DNA of 64,000 nucleotides from DASZRZ01 sp963732925 (GTDB lineage: Bacteria > Acidobacteriota > Terriglobia > Terriglobales > Acidobacteriaceae). This document shows positions 1 through 8,898 of this stretch, one piece after another. The notes under the pieces were generated by a model. The model was given only the letters and a program-made list of their open reading frames with translations, had not been told where the DNA came from and searched no databases. Positions within the stretch are counted from its first letter, which is position 1, and each line of letters starts with the position of its first letter. The position numbers and the translations under genes are program-made. The DNA lies in contig CAVTBJ010000012.1 in assembly GCA_963732925.1 (NCBI GenBank), forward strand, positions 744,001-808,000. Direction: 5' to 3'.

Positions 1-2
1 GC

Positions 3-1079
3 ATGCTGCTGGCTCTACTGAAGCTGAGCCGCGGCGTGGTAACCCTGCTGCTTCTGTATGTATATCTTTCGGTCACCTTCAGCTTCTTCCCGCAGACGCG
101 AGCCTGGGCCGACATTCTGGTGGGCTATGCGATGCGGCCGGTCGTGGCCACCATTACCGCCATTGTGAAATATCTGCCGGATCTGTTTACCACGGTAGTG
201 ATCCTGATTGCTTCGTACTATCTGATGCGCTTCGTGCACCTGGTTTTCCGGGAGATTGAGCGTGGACGAATTGTGGTGGGCGGCTTTTATCCGGAATGGG
301 CTGATCCGACCTACAGGATCGTTCGTTTGCTGATTGCAGCCATGACCCTGGTGGTGGTCTTCCCATACCTTCCCGGATCAGCCTCTCCCGCATTCCGGGG
401 GGTTTCCATTTTCCTGGGAGTTCTTGTTTCCCTGGGCTCCACTTCCGCGATCGCGAACATGGTCGCCGGGGTGATTCTCACTTACATGCGCCCCTTCCAT
501 ATTGGCGACCGGGTGCGCATCGCGGAGACCGTGGGCGATGTCATGGAGAAAACTCTGCTGGTGACCCGGGTGCGCACCATCAAGAACGAGGAAATTGCCA
601 TCGCCAACGCCATGGTGCTGGGCAGCCATATCGTGAACTACAGTATGTTCAACAAGGAAACGGGCCTGATTCTGCACACGGCCGTCACCATCGGCTACAA
701 CGCTCCCTGGCGGCAGATTCATCAACTGCTGATCGATGCGGCGGTGCACACCGAGGGGGTGCTGCAGCAGCCTCCGCCGTTTGTGCTGCAAACGGACTTG
801 CAGGATTTTTACGTCCGCTATGAAATCAACGCCTACACCGACGAGCCGAACCGCATGGCCACGATCTATTCCCAGCTGCACCAGAATATTCAGGATGCGT
901 TCTACCAGGCGGGAGTGGAGATCATGTCGCCGCACTACGCAGCGTTGCGGGACGGCAATACCATCGCCATTCCGGAATCCTATCGCCCGGCGGGCTACGA
1001 CGCGCCTGGCTTCCAGGTGAGGACGGTGGAGAAAAAAAATGCGCGCGCCGCCAGCGCTGCGGATGGAAACGACGGCTGA
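3..1079 (+). CDS. MscS-family mechanosensitive ion channel, 5' end possibly outside window
   Basis: The reading frame is open to the first bases, so the true start may lie upstream. The visible 358 residues hold three or four membrane segments (about 5-30, 38-75 and 108-155). The last, glycine/alanine-rich helix leads into the MscS beta domain (RPFHIGDRVRIAETVGDVME, about 164-183) and a mixed C-terminal domain up to about residue 320. MscS channels sit in the inner membrane and release solutes on hypo-osmotic shock. The tail after residue 330 is polar and not conserved. The adaptor-ATPase operon converges on it from the other strand, 12 bases away. Family is confident; gating properties cannot be judged. 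Confidence 0.9.
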   Translation: MLLALLKLSRGVVTLLLLYVYLSVTFSFFPQTRAWADILVGYAMRPVVATITAIVKYLPDLFTTVVILIASYYLMRFVHLVFREIERGRIVVGGFYPEWADPTYRIVRLLIAAMTLVVVFPYLPGSASPAFRGVSIFLGVLVSLGSTSAIANMVAGVILTYMRPFHIGDRVRIAETVGDVMEKTLLVTRVRTIKNEEIAIANAMVLGSHIVNYSMFNKETGLILHTAVTIGYNAPWRQIHQLLIDAAVHTEGVLQQPPPFVLQTDLQDFYVRYEINAYTDEPNRMATIYSQLHQNIQDAFYQAGVEIMSPHYAALRDGNTIAIPESYRPAGYDAPGFQVRTVEKKNARAASAADGNDG

Positions 1080-1082
1080 CGG

Positions 1083-1102
1083 CGGCTGCGCTCACAATGA
1101 CA
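1083..1102. repeat. dispersed intergenic repeat copy
   Basis: CGGCTGCGCTCACAATGACA lies just past the MscS gene stop, in the gap before the convergent ATPase gene. It matches other copies in the window by the core GCTC-x-AATGACA. Confidence 0.5.
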
Positions 1103-1880
1103 GCGGCTGGGCCTCCGGCTGACCTCGCAGCTCATCCTTTTCCACCTGCCCGTCCTTCACGTAGATGATGCGTTGCGCGTGCTCGGCAATGTCGTGCTCG
1201 TGGGTGACCAGCACGATGGTATTTCCCTGCTCGTGGAGACGCTTGAACAGGGCCATGATCTCGTTGCCGGTCTGGGAATCCAGGTTGCCGGTAGGTTCGT
1301 CGGCCAGGATGATCGAAGGGTTATTCACCAGGGCGCGGGCAATAGCCACCCGCTGGCGCTGTCCTCCGGAAAGCTCATTGGGTTTGTGCATCATGCGTGC
1401 GCCCATGCCGACGGCGGTGAGCGTCGCGCGCGCCCGCTCTTCGCGCTCACCGGCGGGAACGCCGGCATAAATCAGCGGCAGCTCCACGTTGTGCAGCGCA
1501 GTGGCGCGAGCCAGAAGGTTGAAGGTCTGAAAGACGAAGCCGATCTCTTTGTTGCGGATTCGCGCCAGTTCGTCGTCATTCAACTCGCTGACCAGTTGCC
1601 CATTGAGCCAGTAACGGCCCTTGCTGGGAGTATCCAGGCAGCCGATCAGGTTCATCAGCGTCGATTTCCCCGAGCCGGAGGGTCCCATGATGGCTACATA
1701 TTCGTTGCGGTGGATTCTGAGATTGACGCCGCGCAGAGCGTGCACCTGCTGTTCCGACCCCATGTCATAGGTCTTCCACAGATCTTCCGCGCAGATCATG
1801 CAGTTCTCAGGAGGCCGGGCTCCGGGCTCGGCCAGCGAAAGGGTCTGGGTCAAGGAAGAGGTCTCCACTGGGTCGGTCAT
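1092..1880 (-). CDS. ABC transporter ATP-binding protein, MacB/LolD type
   Basis: A 262-residue ATPase with Walker A GPSGSGKST (66-74), the MacB/LolD-like segment GCLDTPSKG, signature LSGGQRQR, Walker B IILADEPTG and an H-loop LVTHEHD. About 30 residues precede the usual start of the domain. It lies 34 bases downstream of a periplasmic adaptor gene on the same strand, so the two are almost certainly co-transcribed. A MacA-MacB system also needs an FtsX-like permease. None follows, because the next gene downstream is the convergent channel gene. The permease is probably encoded elsewhere. Substrate unknown; exporter or lipoprotein-type function is inferred from the family. Confidence 0.93.
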   Translation of the reverse strand: MTDPVETSSLTQTLSLAEPGARPPENCMICAEDLWKTYDMGSEQQVHALRGVNLRIHRNEYVAIMGPSGSGKSTLMNLIGCLDTPSKGRYWLNGQLVSELNDDELARIRNKEIGFVFQTFNLLARATALHNVELPLIYAGVPAGEREERARATLTAVGMGARMMHKPNELSGGQRQRVAIARALVNNPSIILADEPTGNLDSQTGNEIMALFKRLHEQGNTIVLVTHEHDIAEHAQRIIYVKDGQVEKDELRGQPEAQPLSL

Positions 1881-1914
1881 GGCAATCCGTTCCTGCCGCG
1901 GTATGGCCCGCAGC

Positions 1915-3285
1915 TTACTGGGTCCCCTCTTTAGGAGGGGAATTGTCGATTTTGACCTTGCCGCCGTTCTTCAGGGTACGAAGCGCCTGATAGCTGCCGG
2001 TCACGACTTCGTCTCCGGGTTCGAGTCCGCTGAGGACTTCGATATCGGTGGTCCCTGCGATTCCCGTCTTCACTTCCCGGAATTCGGCCTGATTGTTGTG
2101 GATGACGAACACGCCCTGCAGTTCCTCACGCCCTCGCTTGTTGTCGATGGACGGCTCCGCAGCCTCCACCGTACCTTCCGAGCGCGGCTCGAGCGCGGAC
2201 CGCTGCCGCACCGTCAAAGCCTGAATCGGAATGGCGACAGCGTTTTCCCGGCGGGCGGTGGTGATCTTGGCCGTGGCCGAAAGTCCGGGACGCAAATTCT
2301 TCGGCGGATCCGTAAGCCGGACCACCACCTTGAAATCTTTGGCTTCCCCGGTGCTTGTGGTGGTTTGGGCGGTCGAGATACCGGTGGAGCGCAGCAGGGC
2401 ATTGTCGCCAATCTCACTGACTTTGCCGGCAAAGACCTGATTGGGAAGGGCATCAATGGAAACTTCCGCGGGCTGCCCCACCTCGACGTTCACGATGTCG
2501 GTTTCGTCGACGTTGACCTCGGCATTGATGACGGACATGTTGGCCAGGGTCATCAGGGTAGAGCCGGGAGAGTTCTGGATTCCGATGACCACGGTCTCCC
2601 CCGCGCGAACCGGAAGGTTCGTAATTACGCCGTCGAAGGGGGCGGTGTAGATGGTCTTGTCGAGCACGTCACTGGCGCGCCGGAGGGACGCCTGGAACTG
2701 AGCAATCTTCGCTTCGGCGCTGGCCTGCTGCGCCTTCGCTTGCGCCACCTGGGCTTTCGCCTGGGCCACGGCCGCGTCCGCGGACTCCCAAGCCGCCTTG
2801 CTGCTGTCGAATTCCGACTTGGGAATCAACTGGGCAGCGAACAATTTCTCCGAGCGCTGATAATCCAGGCGGGAGTGCTGGGCTTCCGCCTGGGCGCGGT
2901 CCACGTTGGCCTGGGACGTCCTCAAGCCCGCGGCTGCGGCCACAGAGTCGGTTCGCGCGGCCTCCAGTTGAGCCTGAGTGGCGGCAACGTCCGCGCTGGA
3001 CTGTACATTCTCAATCTGGGCCAGCAACTGGCCTTTCCTGACCCGCTCGCCTTCCTGCACGTACAGTTTCACGATCTTGCCAAAGGCGTTGGCGCCAATG
3101 TTCACGTAGACGTCCGGCCGGATTTCACCGGAGGCGCTTACCACCGCCTGCAGATTTTCCCGGGTCACACGGCCGGTCTGGACCGTGGTTACATTGCGGT
3201 TCCGGCGGTAGAGCGTGAAGCCCACCGCCGCCGCCACGATCAGCACACCGGCGATCAGAAAGATAAGCTTGTTTCTCCTACTCAC
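1915..3285 (-). CDS. periplasmic adaptor (HlyD/MacA-like membrane fusion protein)
   Basis: I place the start at the GTG at 3285, which follows GAGGGG closely and gives a 456-residue protein opening with a basic patch and one membrane helix (about residues 5-24). The frame is open to 3483, but that extension is Arg-rich and unconserved. After the anchor come a barrel-sandwich/lipoyl half (VNIGANAFGKI), a long Ala/Gln-rich coiled-coil hairpin (about 90-200, many AQAKAQ repeats), the second lipoyl half (TAPFDGVITNLPVRAGETV) and a beta-barrel plus membrane-proximal domain. Such adaptors link an inner-membrane exporter to an outer-membrane channel. It precedes the ABC ATPase gene by 34 bases. Confidence 0.9.
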   Translation of the reverse strand: MSRRNKLIFLIAGVLIVAAAVGFTLYRRNRNVTTVQTGRVTRENLQAVVSASGEIRPDVYVNIGANAFGKIVKLYVQEGERVRKGQLLAQIENVQSSADVAATQAQLEAARTDSVAAAAGLRTSQANVDRAQAEAQHSRLDYQRSEKLFAAQLIPKSEFDSSKAAWESADAAVAQAKAQVAQAKAQQASAEAKIAQFQASLRRASDVLDKTIYTAPFDGVITNLPVRAGETVVIGIQNSPGSTLMTLANMSVINAEVNVDETDIVNVEVGQPAEVSIDALPNQVFAGKVSEIGDNALLRSTGISTAQTTTSTGEAKDFKVVVRLTDPPKNLRPGLSATAKITTARRENAVAIPIQALTVRQRSALEPRSEGTVEAAEPSIDNKRGREELQGVFVIHNNQAEFREVKTGIAGTTDIEVLSGLEPGDEVVTGSYQALRTLKNGGKVKIDNSPPKEGTQ

Positions 3286-3748
3286 AACCCCTCGTTGCCC
3301 GCTGCCCCACGCGCGCGCCCTCCCGTGCCGCACGAGCCCACGGCGCAACTCGCGCCCCGGGTCGAGCCATTTCGCCTCCCAGGCGATTCCCAAGAGACAG
3401 TACGCAGCCAGGCAGGCGCTGGTTTCGCTGGCTTTTGAAAAAAAGCACAATTTCGGCGCCCCTTGCCGCAAACCGCGACCCACTCAGCATTTGCAATTGT
3501 CCTCTTACGGAATTCTAACGCCTAAGCCAGTTTAGACGCCGGCAGGGAAGAAAGAGGCGTAAAGTCGGGGTAGCCGCCGGATTCCGGCAGTTGGCGGGCG
3601 AGGTATCCAGGAAGTGGGTGCCTGGCGCAGGGTCGGGAGGGGGGAATCCGCCTAAGAACCCACCCAAAAACAGGGCACCGCGCCTTGATTGACAGGGCGG
3701 AAAAACTTACAATTTACCAGCGGAACTTTGTCCCCAGGAGTACCCGTC
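3286..3748. other. intergenic region between divergent genes
   Basis: About 460 bases separate the divergent adaptor and GWxTD genes. The only structure I can support is the promoter for the rightward gene near 3685-3713 and its ribosome binding site (AGGAG at 3736-3740). The rest is GC-rich and shows no conserved coding frame, RNA fold or repeat that I can defend. Confidence 0.5.
3685..3713 (+). promoter_or_regulatory. candidate sigma70-type promoter for the GWxTD gene
   Basis: TTGATT (3685-3690) and TACAAT (3708-3713) are 17 bases apart, the optimal spacing. They lie about 36 bases before the GTG start with its AGGAG site. Found by eye only; a TTGACA overlaps at 3689-3694 but is too close to the -10. 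Confidence 0.5.
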
Positions 3749-5467
3749 GTGATTTTCGTTTCTACCCCCCGGAGCCGATGGCTGATTGCGGTCTTGCTAG
3801 GGGCTTTGCTTTCCGGCGGAGCCCTGGCAGCGCAGTCCCAGAATGGCGAAAAGCAGGATAAGCAGCAGAAGCAGGACGAAGTCGATCCCTTGAAGCGTCC
3901 CCTCACCAAGGAGGAGGTCAAGAAACAGCAGAAGGCGCTGAAGCAGGAATTGGGGGGAGTCTACAAGAAGTGGTTGAATGAGGACGTCCGCTGGATCATC
4001 ACGGATGAGGAAAAGGCCGCCTTCAAGCAGCTCTCCAACGACGAGGAGCGCGATCAATTCATCGAGCAGTTCTGGCTGCGCCGGGATCCCACGCCGGACA
4101 CCGTGGAGAATGAGTACAAGGACGAATACTATCGCCGCATCGCTTACGCGAATGAGCACTTCTCCTCCGGGGTTCCAGGCTGGAAGACCGATCGCGGGCG
4201 CATTTACATCATGTATGGCAAGCCCGACGAAATCGAATCTCATCCCACGGGTGGAACCTATGAGCGGCCCATTGACGAGGGCGGCGGCGAAACCCAGACC
4301 TATCCCTGGGAGAAGTGGCGCTATCGCTACCTGGAGGGTATTGGGCAGGAAGTGGAAATTGAGTTTGTCGACCAGTGCAACTGCAACTCCTACATCATGA
4401 CCATGGACCGCGGCGCAAAGGACGCCCTGGCACAAGTGCCCGGGGCGGGCCTGACCGACTATGAGGCGATGGGCATGGCCAGCAAAGGGGACCGGTTCGG
4501 CAATGGCCTGGAGACCATCGGCGTCGGCCCTGGAGGCCGTGACGCACTGGAAAACCAGCAGTTCGACCGTCTCGATCAGTGGGCCAAGCTGCAGAAACCG
4601 CCGGAAATCAAGTTCAAAGACCTGGAAGAAGTTGTCACCCACAAGATCAGCCTTAACCTGCTGCCGTTTGAGGTGCGGGCCGACTTCGTGCGCGTTACTT
4701 CCGACACGGTTCTGGTTCCGATTACGCTTTCGGTGAAGAATCGCGACATCACGTTCGTGAACAAGGATGGAGTGCAGCGCGGGTCGGTCAACATTTTCGG
4801 ACGCGTCTCCAACCTCTCGGGGCGGGTCGTGCAAACCTTCGAGGACACGGTGTATGTGGATGAGCCCGCGGAACTGCTGCCCAAGGTGCTGGATAATGCC
4901 GCCGTCTACTGGAAGGCGTTGCCCTTGCGCTCGGGCCGCTACCGTCTGGACCTGGTGCTGAAGGACGTGAATGGAGACCGGGCGGGCACCTGGACCAAGG
5001 GGATCGTGGTTCCGGAGTACAGCGACGATCAACTGGCGGCATCCTCGCTGATCCTGGCAGACCAGATGGAAAAGGTTCCCTCAAAGCTGGTTGGCGGAGG
5101 AAGCTTCGTGCTGGGCGATACCAAGGTTCGTCCGCGGGTGGATCCCCCTGACGGCAAACCGGCAACATTTCATCGCGGGCAGCGCGTGAATTTCTGGATG
5201 CAGGTATATAACCTGGGAATCGACAGCACGACCCATAAGGCCAACGCAACGGTTGAATACGATCTGGTGAATGTGGCCACCAACAAAAAGGTTCTCTCCA
5301 GGACCGAGACCACGAAGGACATGGGCAACGTGGGAGACCAGGTCACGCTGGAAAAGAGTCTGCCTTCGGGCAGCCTTGAGCCGGGAACGTATCGCATGAC
5401 CATCCGGGTTGCCGATAACGTTTCCAAGCAGAACATTGCTCCTTCAACGCAGTTTCAGATCGAGTAG
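3749..5467 (+). CDS. GWxTD domain protein, secreted
   Basis: The GTG at 3749 is chosen because AGGAG lies 8 bases upstream and the protein then starts with a clean signal peptide (hydrophobic core LIAVLLGALLSGGALAA). After cleavage comes a charged, Lys/Gln-rich coiled stretch (about 35-75), then the GWxTD domain with GWKTDRGRIYIMYGKPDEIE starting near residue 144. The remaining 400 residues are beta-rich and include a repeated Ig-like region. GWxTD proteins are frequent in Acidobacteria and related phyla, and their function is unknown. The gene is followed after 80 bases by a carboxypeptidase-regulatory-domain barrel gene in the same direction, probably the same operon. 572 residues. Confidence 0.88.
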   Translation: MIFVSTPRSRWLIAVLLGALLSGGALAAQSQNGEKQDKQQKQDEVDPLKRPLTKEEVKKQQKALKQELGGVYKKWLNEDVRWIITDEEKAAFKQLSNDEERDQFIEQFWLRRDPTPDTVENEYKDEYYRRIAYANEHFSSGVPGWKTDRGRIYIMYGKPDEIESHPTGGTYERPIDEGGGETQTYPWEKWRYRYLEGIGQEVEIEFVDQCNCNSYIMTMDRGAKDALAQVPGAGLTDYEAMGMASKGDRFGNGLETIGVGPGGRDALENQQFDRLDQWAKLQKPPEIKFKDLEEVVTHKISLNLLPFEVRADFVRVTSDTVLVPITLSVKNRDITFVNKDGVQRGSVNIFGRVSNLSGRVVQTFEDTVYVDEPAELLPKVLDNAAVYWKALPLRSGRYRLDLVLKDVNGDRAGTWTKGIVVPEYSDDQLAASSLILADQMEKVPSKLVGGGSFVLGDTKVRPRVDPPDGKPATFHRGQRVNFWMQVYNLGIDSTTHKANATVEYDLVNVATNKKVLSRTETTKDMGNVGDQVTLEKSLPSGSLEPGTYRMTIRVADNVSKQNIAPSTQFQIE

Positions 5468-5547
5468 TTGGCGGGGCCGGAATGGGGCCGCAGACCCGAA
5501 TGCTAGCGCCGCCGTGGGCGCGGCAACAGAGCATTAGGAGGAAGCGC

Positions 5548-7251
5548 ATGGGCCGAAAGCTGGGATGGTTGCTTGTGTGCTCGGCACTGGTGCTGCCGGC
5601 CGTGGCGAATGCTGCCCCGGGCACGATCTCGGGGTTCGTCCGCAACAGTGCCGGTTCGCCGCAGATGGGCGCCGTGGTGCAAGTCTTCGCTTCCGCCCAG
5701 CCCTTCGCCACGCTGGTGACCGATGCCAGCGGCTTCTACAAGACCGGCGATTTGCCTGAGGGAACCTACCAGGTCAAAGTCAGCGCTCCTTCCTATCTGC
5801 CAACCCTGCGGGAAGACCTGAGTCTGGAGAGCGGCGCCAGCCTGGTGGTCAATGTCACCCTCAACACCTTGTTTGAAGCCCTCGACATGCTCCCCGCCCT
5901 GCGTGTTTCCAGCAGCGACGACGACTGGAACTGGACCCTGCGCTCCGCCGCCAATCGACCCATCTTTCGCGTGCTGAACAACAGCCCCATCCTGGTCGAG
6001 TCGGCATCCGAGGCGGGAGGGCCGGGGCACGACCAGAAGGAAACCCGGGCGCTGAAAGCGCGCGTGGCCTTCGTTGCCGGTTCGGAAGCGGATGGTTTCG
6101 GCAGCCTGGGCGACATGACGACCCGGTTCGCCCTGGAGCGCTCTCTGTTTTCCACCGGAACCTTGTCGCTGGGCGGGAATTTCGGCAACAATGCCGGCCT
6201 GCAGGGCATATTGCGGGCCTCCTATTCGCAGCAGACAAGCGACGGTTCCAGGCCTGAAGTCGCGCTGACCATACGCCGCTTCGCAAGCCCCGGAACTGCG
6301 TTTCCCAGTTCGGCATTGGAAGCCATGCAACTGCGCTTTGCCGACACCTTCCAGCTTGGTGGTTTTGTTTCCCTGAACGTGGGAAGCGAGCTTCAGAGCA
6401 TTCAGTTCGCGCGCCGTGTGAGCGCCTGGCGGCCGTTTGGCTCGGTGGACGTCCATCTGTCTCCGAATACGGTTTTGGAGTATCAGTACGCCACCTCGGT
6501 CCCCACCACGCGTGCGATGAAGGGCTACGATTCGGCGCCGGCGGACCTGAGTGAGTCCGAGCCCAGAATCTCTCTGAAAGCACGACAGGTGGCGCTGCAG
6601 CGTTCACGCCACCACGAGCTTTCTCTTTCTCGCCGCTGGGGTTCGAATCGCTTCCAGATCGCGGGCTACCAGGACGAAACACGCGACGCCGCCCTCACCG
6701 GCGCCAGCTACCAGTTTGATGGCTTTTCTGGCATTCTGCCTGATATTTACTCCGGCACGTTCAATTACAACGCGGGCCATCTTTCGACCCAGGGAGTCCG
6801 GTTGGTAGCCGAGCGGCAACTGTCGCAGGCGCTGACCGCCAACGTTACTTATTCCTACGGCGGAGTGCTGGAGCTGAAAGGAACGGACCGCGACTGGAAC
6901 GCCCTTTCCTTCGGGCCCAGCATGAGGAATTCCGTGAGTGGCAGCCTTCGCGGCGAGGCTCCGGCGACGGGTACGCGCTGGATCGCTTCCTACCGCTGGA
7001 CCAGCGGACGCCCGCTGGGAGTAGTCGACATGTTCAACGGCTCGCCGGGCCGCAGCGATCCTTTCCTGAATGTTTTTATCCGGCAGCGCTTGCCGGATCT
7101 GGGTCTGCTGCCGGGACATTTCGAGGCGCTGGTGGATCTGCGCAATCTGGTGGCACAGGGTTATGTTCCTGTGATCGGGCCTGATGGCCGCACCGTGTAC
7201 CTGGTGCAGTCGGCGCGCTCGATTCGAGGCGGTTTGGCGTTCGTCTTCTAG
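5548..7251 (+). CDS. carboxypeptidase regulatory-like domain plus outer-membrane beta-barrel, no plug
   Basis: AGGAGG at 5536-5541 sets the ATG at 5548. The 567-residue product has a signal peptide ending near ANAAPG, a carboxypeptidase-regulatory/CNA-B-like domain (about 23-105; ISGFVRNSAGSPQMGAVVQV, then DLPEGTYQVKVSAPSY) and a long region of alternating hydrophobic residues ending in ...GGLAFVF*. A terminal Phe is typical of outer-membrane barrels. I see no TonB box and no recognisable plug domain, unlike the two receptors at 53-58 kb. It may be a non-transporting or TonB-independent barrel. It follows the GWxTD gene on the same strand. Function unknown. Confidence 0.8.
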   Translation: MGRKLGWLLVCSALVLPAVANAAPGTISGFVRNSAGSPQMGAVVQVFASAQPFATLVTDASGFYKTGDLPEGTYQVKVSAPSYLPTLREDLSLESGASLVVNVTLNTLFEALDMLPALRVSSSDDDWNWTLRSAANRPIFRVLNNSPILVESASEAGGPGHDQKETRALKARVAFVAGSEADGFGSLGDMTTRFALERSLFSTGTLSLGGNFGNNAGLQGILRASYSQQTSDGSRPEVALTIRRFASPGTAFPSSALEAMQLRFADTFQLGGFVSLNVGSELQSIQFARRVSAWRPFGSVDVHLSPNTVLEYQYATSVPTTRAMKGYDSAPADLSESEPRISLKARQVALQRSRHHELSLSRRWGSNRFQIAGYQDETRDAALTGASYQFDGFSGILPDIYSGTFNYNAGHLSTQGVRLVAERQLSQALTANVTYSYGGVLELKGTDRDWNALSFGPSMRNSVSGSLRGEAPATGTRWIASYRWTSGRPLGVVDMFNGSPGRSDPFLNVFIRQRLPDLGLLPGHFEALVDLRNLVAQGYVPVIGPDGRTVYLVQSARSIRGGLAFVF

Positions 7252-7283
7252 TGGATTTCACGCGCGCAGTCGACCACAACGGT

Positions 7284-7637
7284 TCAATCGATCAGCTTCC
7301 GCCACCAGGTTCGTTTTGGCGCTTCTTCCTCTTGGTCCTCCCATACCAGTTCATCCACCAGGCCCAGAAATCCGGTTGCGATCTGGCGGGGCTCACGCCC
7401 GCTCGGGATCGCACCCTGGCCCGAATCCGTGGGAAGGCAGTGAGACGCACGAAAGCTGGCGATCACCGCGCGGCCAGCCAATGGAGAGGGCAATACGGCA
7501 ATGCCGTTGCGCGACTGCAGCAGTTGGCGAAGGGCGTCGGCGGGCTCGGAAACGGACGGCCCGGAAACCGCGTCGCAGCCGAACCGGCGCTTCAGATTGG
7601 CGGCGGTGTTCTGGTCGGAAGCGATCCAGCGAGGCAT
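7284..7637 (-). CDS. hypothetical protein, 117 aa
   Basis: A perfect AGGAGG lies 7 bases before the ATG at 7637, which is the main reason to call this strand rather than the overlapping open frame on the other strand. The N-terminal half (about 1-70) looks globular (WIASDQNTAANLKRRFGCD, then RNGIAVLPSPLAGRAV). The C-terminal part is acidic then basic (DELVWEDQEEEAPKRTWW). No signal peptide, membrane segment or family that I recognise. It converges on the barrel gene and lies 83 bases downstream of the PilZ gene on the same strand, so it may share its transcript. Confidence 0.6.
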   Translation of the reverse strand: MPRWIASDQNTAANLKRRFGCDAVSGPSVSEPADALRQLLQSRNGIAVLPSPLAGRAVIASFRASHCLPTDSGQGAIPSGREPRQIATGFLGLVDELVWEDQEEEAPKRTWWRKLID

Positions 7638-7720
7638 GGAACGCCCTCCTGAGATTTCAAGTCCCGCAGTATTGGATGCCGGCGAAAAGCCGCTGGTTTA
7701 CCCGGGTCAAGCCCGCCAGA

Positions 7721-8653
7721 CTAGGCTTGGGGATCGTCAGGGGCCATGACGGTGGTAAATTCCGCTTCTGTTGCTTCTCCTGCCGCGCTGCCTTTCCCCT
7801 GGCTATCCCAGGCTTCGTCGACCGAGGAATCACTGGCCGAGGAATCATCCGCGGATGGAGAATTGTCCATCTCTTTATCGTCATCGTCCGCGCCGGATAG
7901 ACTCATGTCCACGACCTCGAAATTAGCTGCCAGGGCAAACAGACTGCCGACATTCTGCACCAGCTCTCCCAGCAGGTGCCTGGGAAGCATTGAGCGTACC
8001 GCGGGAAGACCTTTCGCCAGAGCATCACATAGCGAGGACACCATCTGGACGCGGTTCAGCAGAACCAGAAGCGAGTATGAGTCCCCCGGGTCCGCTCGAT
8101 CTTCCAGCGCCCGCTCCACTATGTGACTGGCGTTGCGGAGCTGGCTGGAGGCGGAGCAGAACTCCTCCACCACGGCAGGAGGCAGCGAGCTCTGCTGAAT
8201 CAGGTTCTGGGTGCGCCGGACTTGCCCGGCAAGCTCGTGCAGGTACTCGCCCAGCTCTCCGGAGTCGGCGGAAAGCATCGGAGATTCCACGGCAGCGGAC
8301 GGCGAATCGCGTATCTCCTGCGTCCTATAGTCGTCCGGCTCGGCCGCTGGCAACTGCAGCCCCCAGATGTCTCGTTCCGGATCCAGCAGTTCGACCCCGA
8401 TCTGCTCTTCCGTAGGACTGCTGGGCTGGCCAATCCAGGCCACCCGAAAATGGGCTTTTTTCATGCCCCGGGTAATGCCGATCCGCTCTCCCAATTTCAC
8501 CGTGACCGTGAAGCTGCCCAGGCGTGCTCCGTCGGGCGTCACGTCCAGGGTGTGAGCCAAGCAGACGAATGGTTTGCCCACAACGTCCGTGCCCCAAACG
8601 CGGATGGGGAGGACCATTTTCACTCTTTTGCGGTGCCGTTTTGGTTGCGACAT
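7721..8653 (-). CDS. PilZ domain protein with helical extension
   Basis: The ATG at 8653 has GAGGA 8 bases upstream and gives 310 residues. Residues about 1-95 resemble a PilZ domain: a basic RHRKR motif near the N-terminus, then DVTPDGARLG in place of the usual (D/N)xSxxG, and a closing QIGVELLDPE strand. PilZ domains bind cyclic di-GMP. The middle (about 130-265) is predicted helical (SGELGEYLHELAGQVRRTQN), and the C-terminus is acidic and Ser/Asp-rich. No enzymatic domain is visible. The protein probably transmits a cyclic di-GMP or related signal in the cytoplasm. Whether the variant motif still binds the ligand is uncertain. Confidence 0.75.
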   Translation of the reverse strand: MSQPKRHRKRVKMVLPIRVWGTDVVGKPFVCLAHTLDVTPDGARLGSFTVTVKLGERIGITRGMKKAHFRVAWIGQPSSPTEEQIGVELLDPERDIWGLQLPAAEPDDYRTQEIRDSPSAAVESPMLSADSGELGEYLHELAGQVRRTQNLIQQSSLPPAVVEEFCSASSQLRNASHIVERALEDRADPGDSYSLLVLLNRVQMVSSLCDALAKGLPAVRSMLPRHLLGELVQNVGSLFALAANFEVVDMSLSGADDDDKEMDNSPSADDSSASDSSVDEAWDSQGKGSAAGEATEAEFTTVMAPDDPQA

Positions 8654-8898
8654 GGACTTCTTCCTCAAAGGAGGTTCGTACCACCAGTTTCGTCGCTCGA
8701 GGAGAGCCGGTCAATGTTACTTCCGTAGTCCCCAATTACCTGCGTGTCTGCGGACCGCAGGTGAGTGAATACGAGGCCCTAATGCCGAATTCTTCGCATC
8801 CAGGACCAGGTGGCGGCATCCTCCTGCCCGGATTTGCCCTCCAAGTCTTTTGGGAAAACGCCCGTGCGACAAGGGGCGATCAGCAGCGCATATTGCCA

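Noticed and set aside
1798..3438. Long open frame on the plus strand (546 codons)
   Set aside because: Antisense to the adaptor gene, with unlikely amino-acid composition and no ribosome binding site. The adaptor on the minus strand has full family motifs.
3797..5032. Open frame of 411 codons on the minus strand
   Set aside because: Shadow of the GWxTD gene, Leu/Arg/Gln-rich, with no signal or motif.
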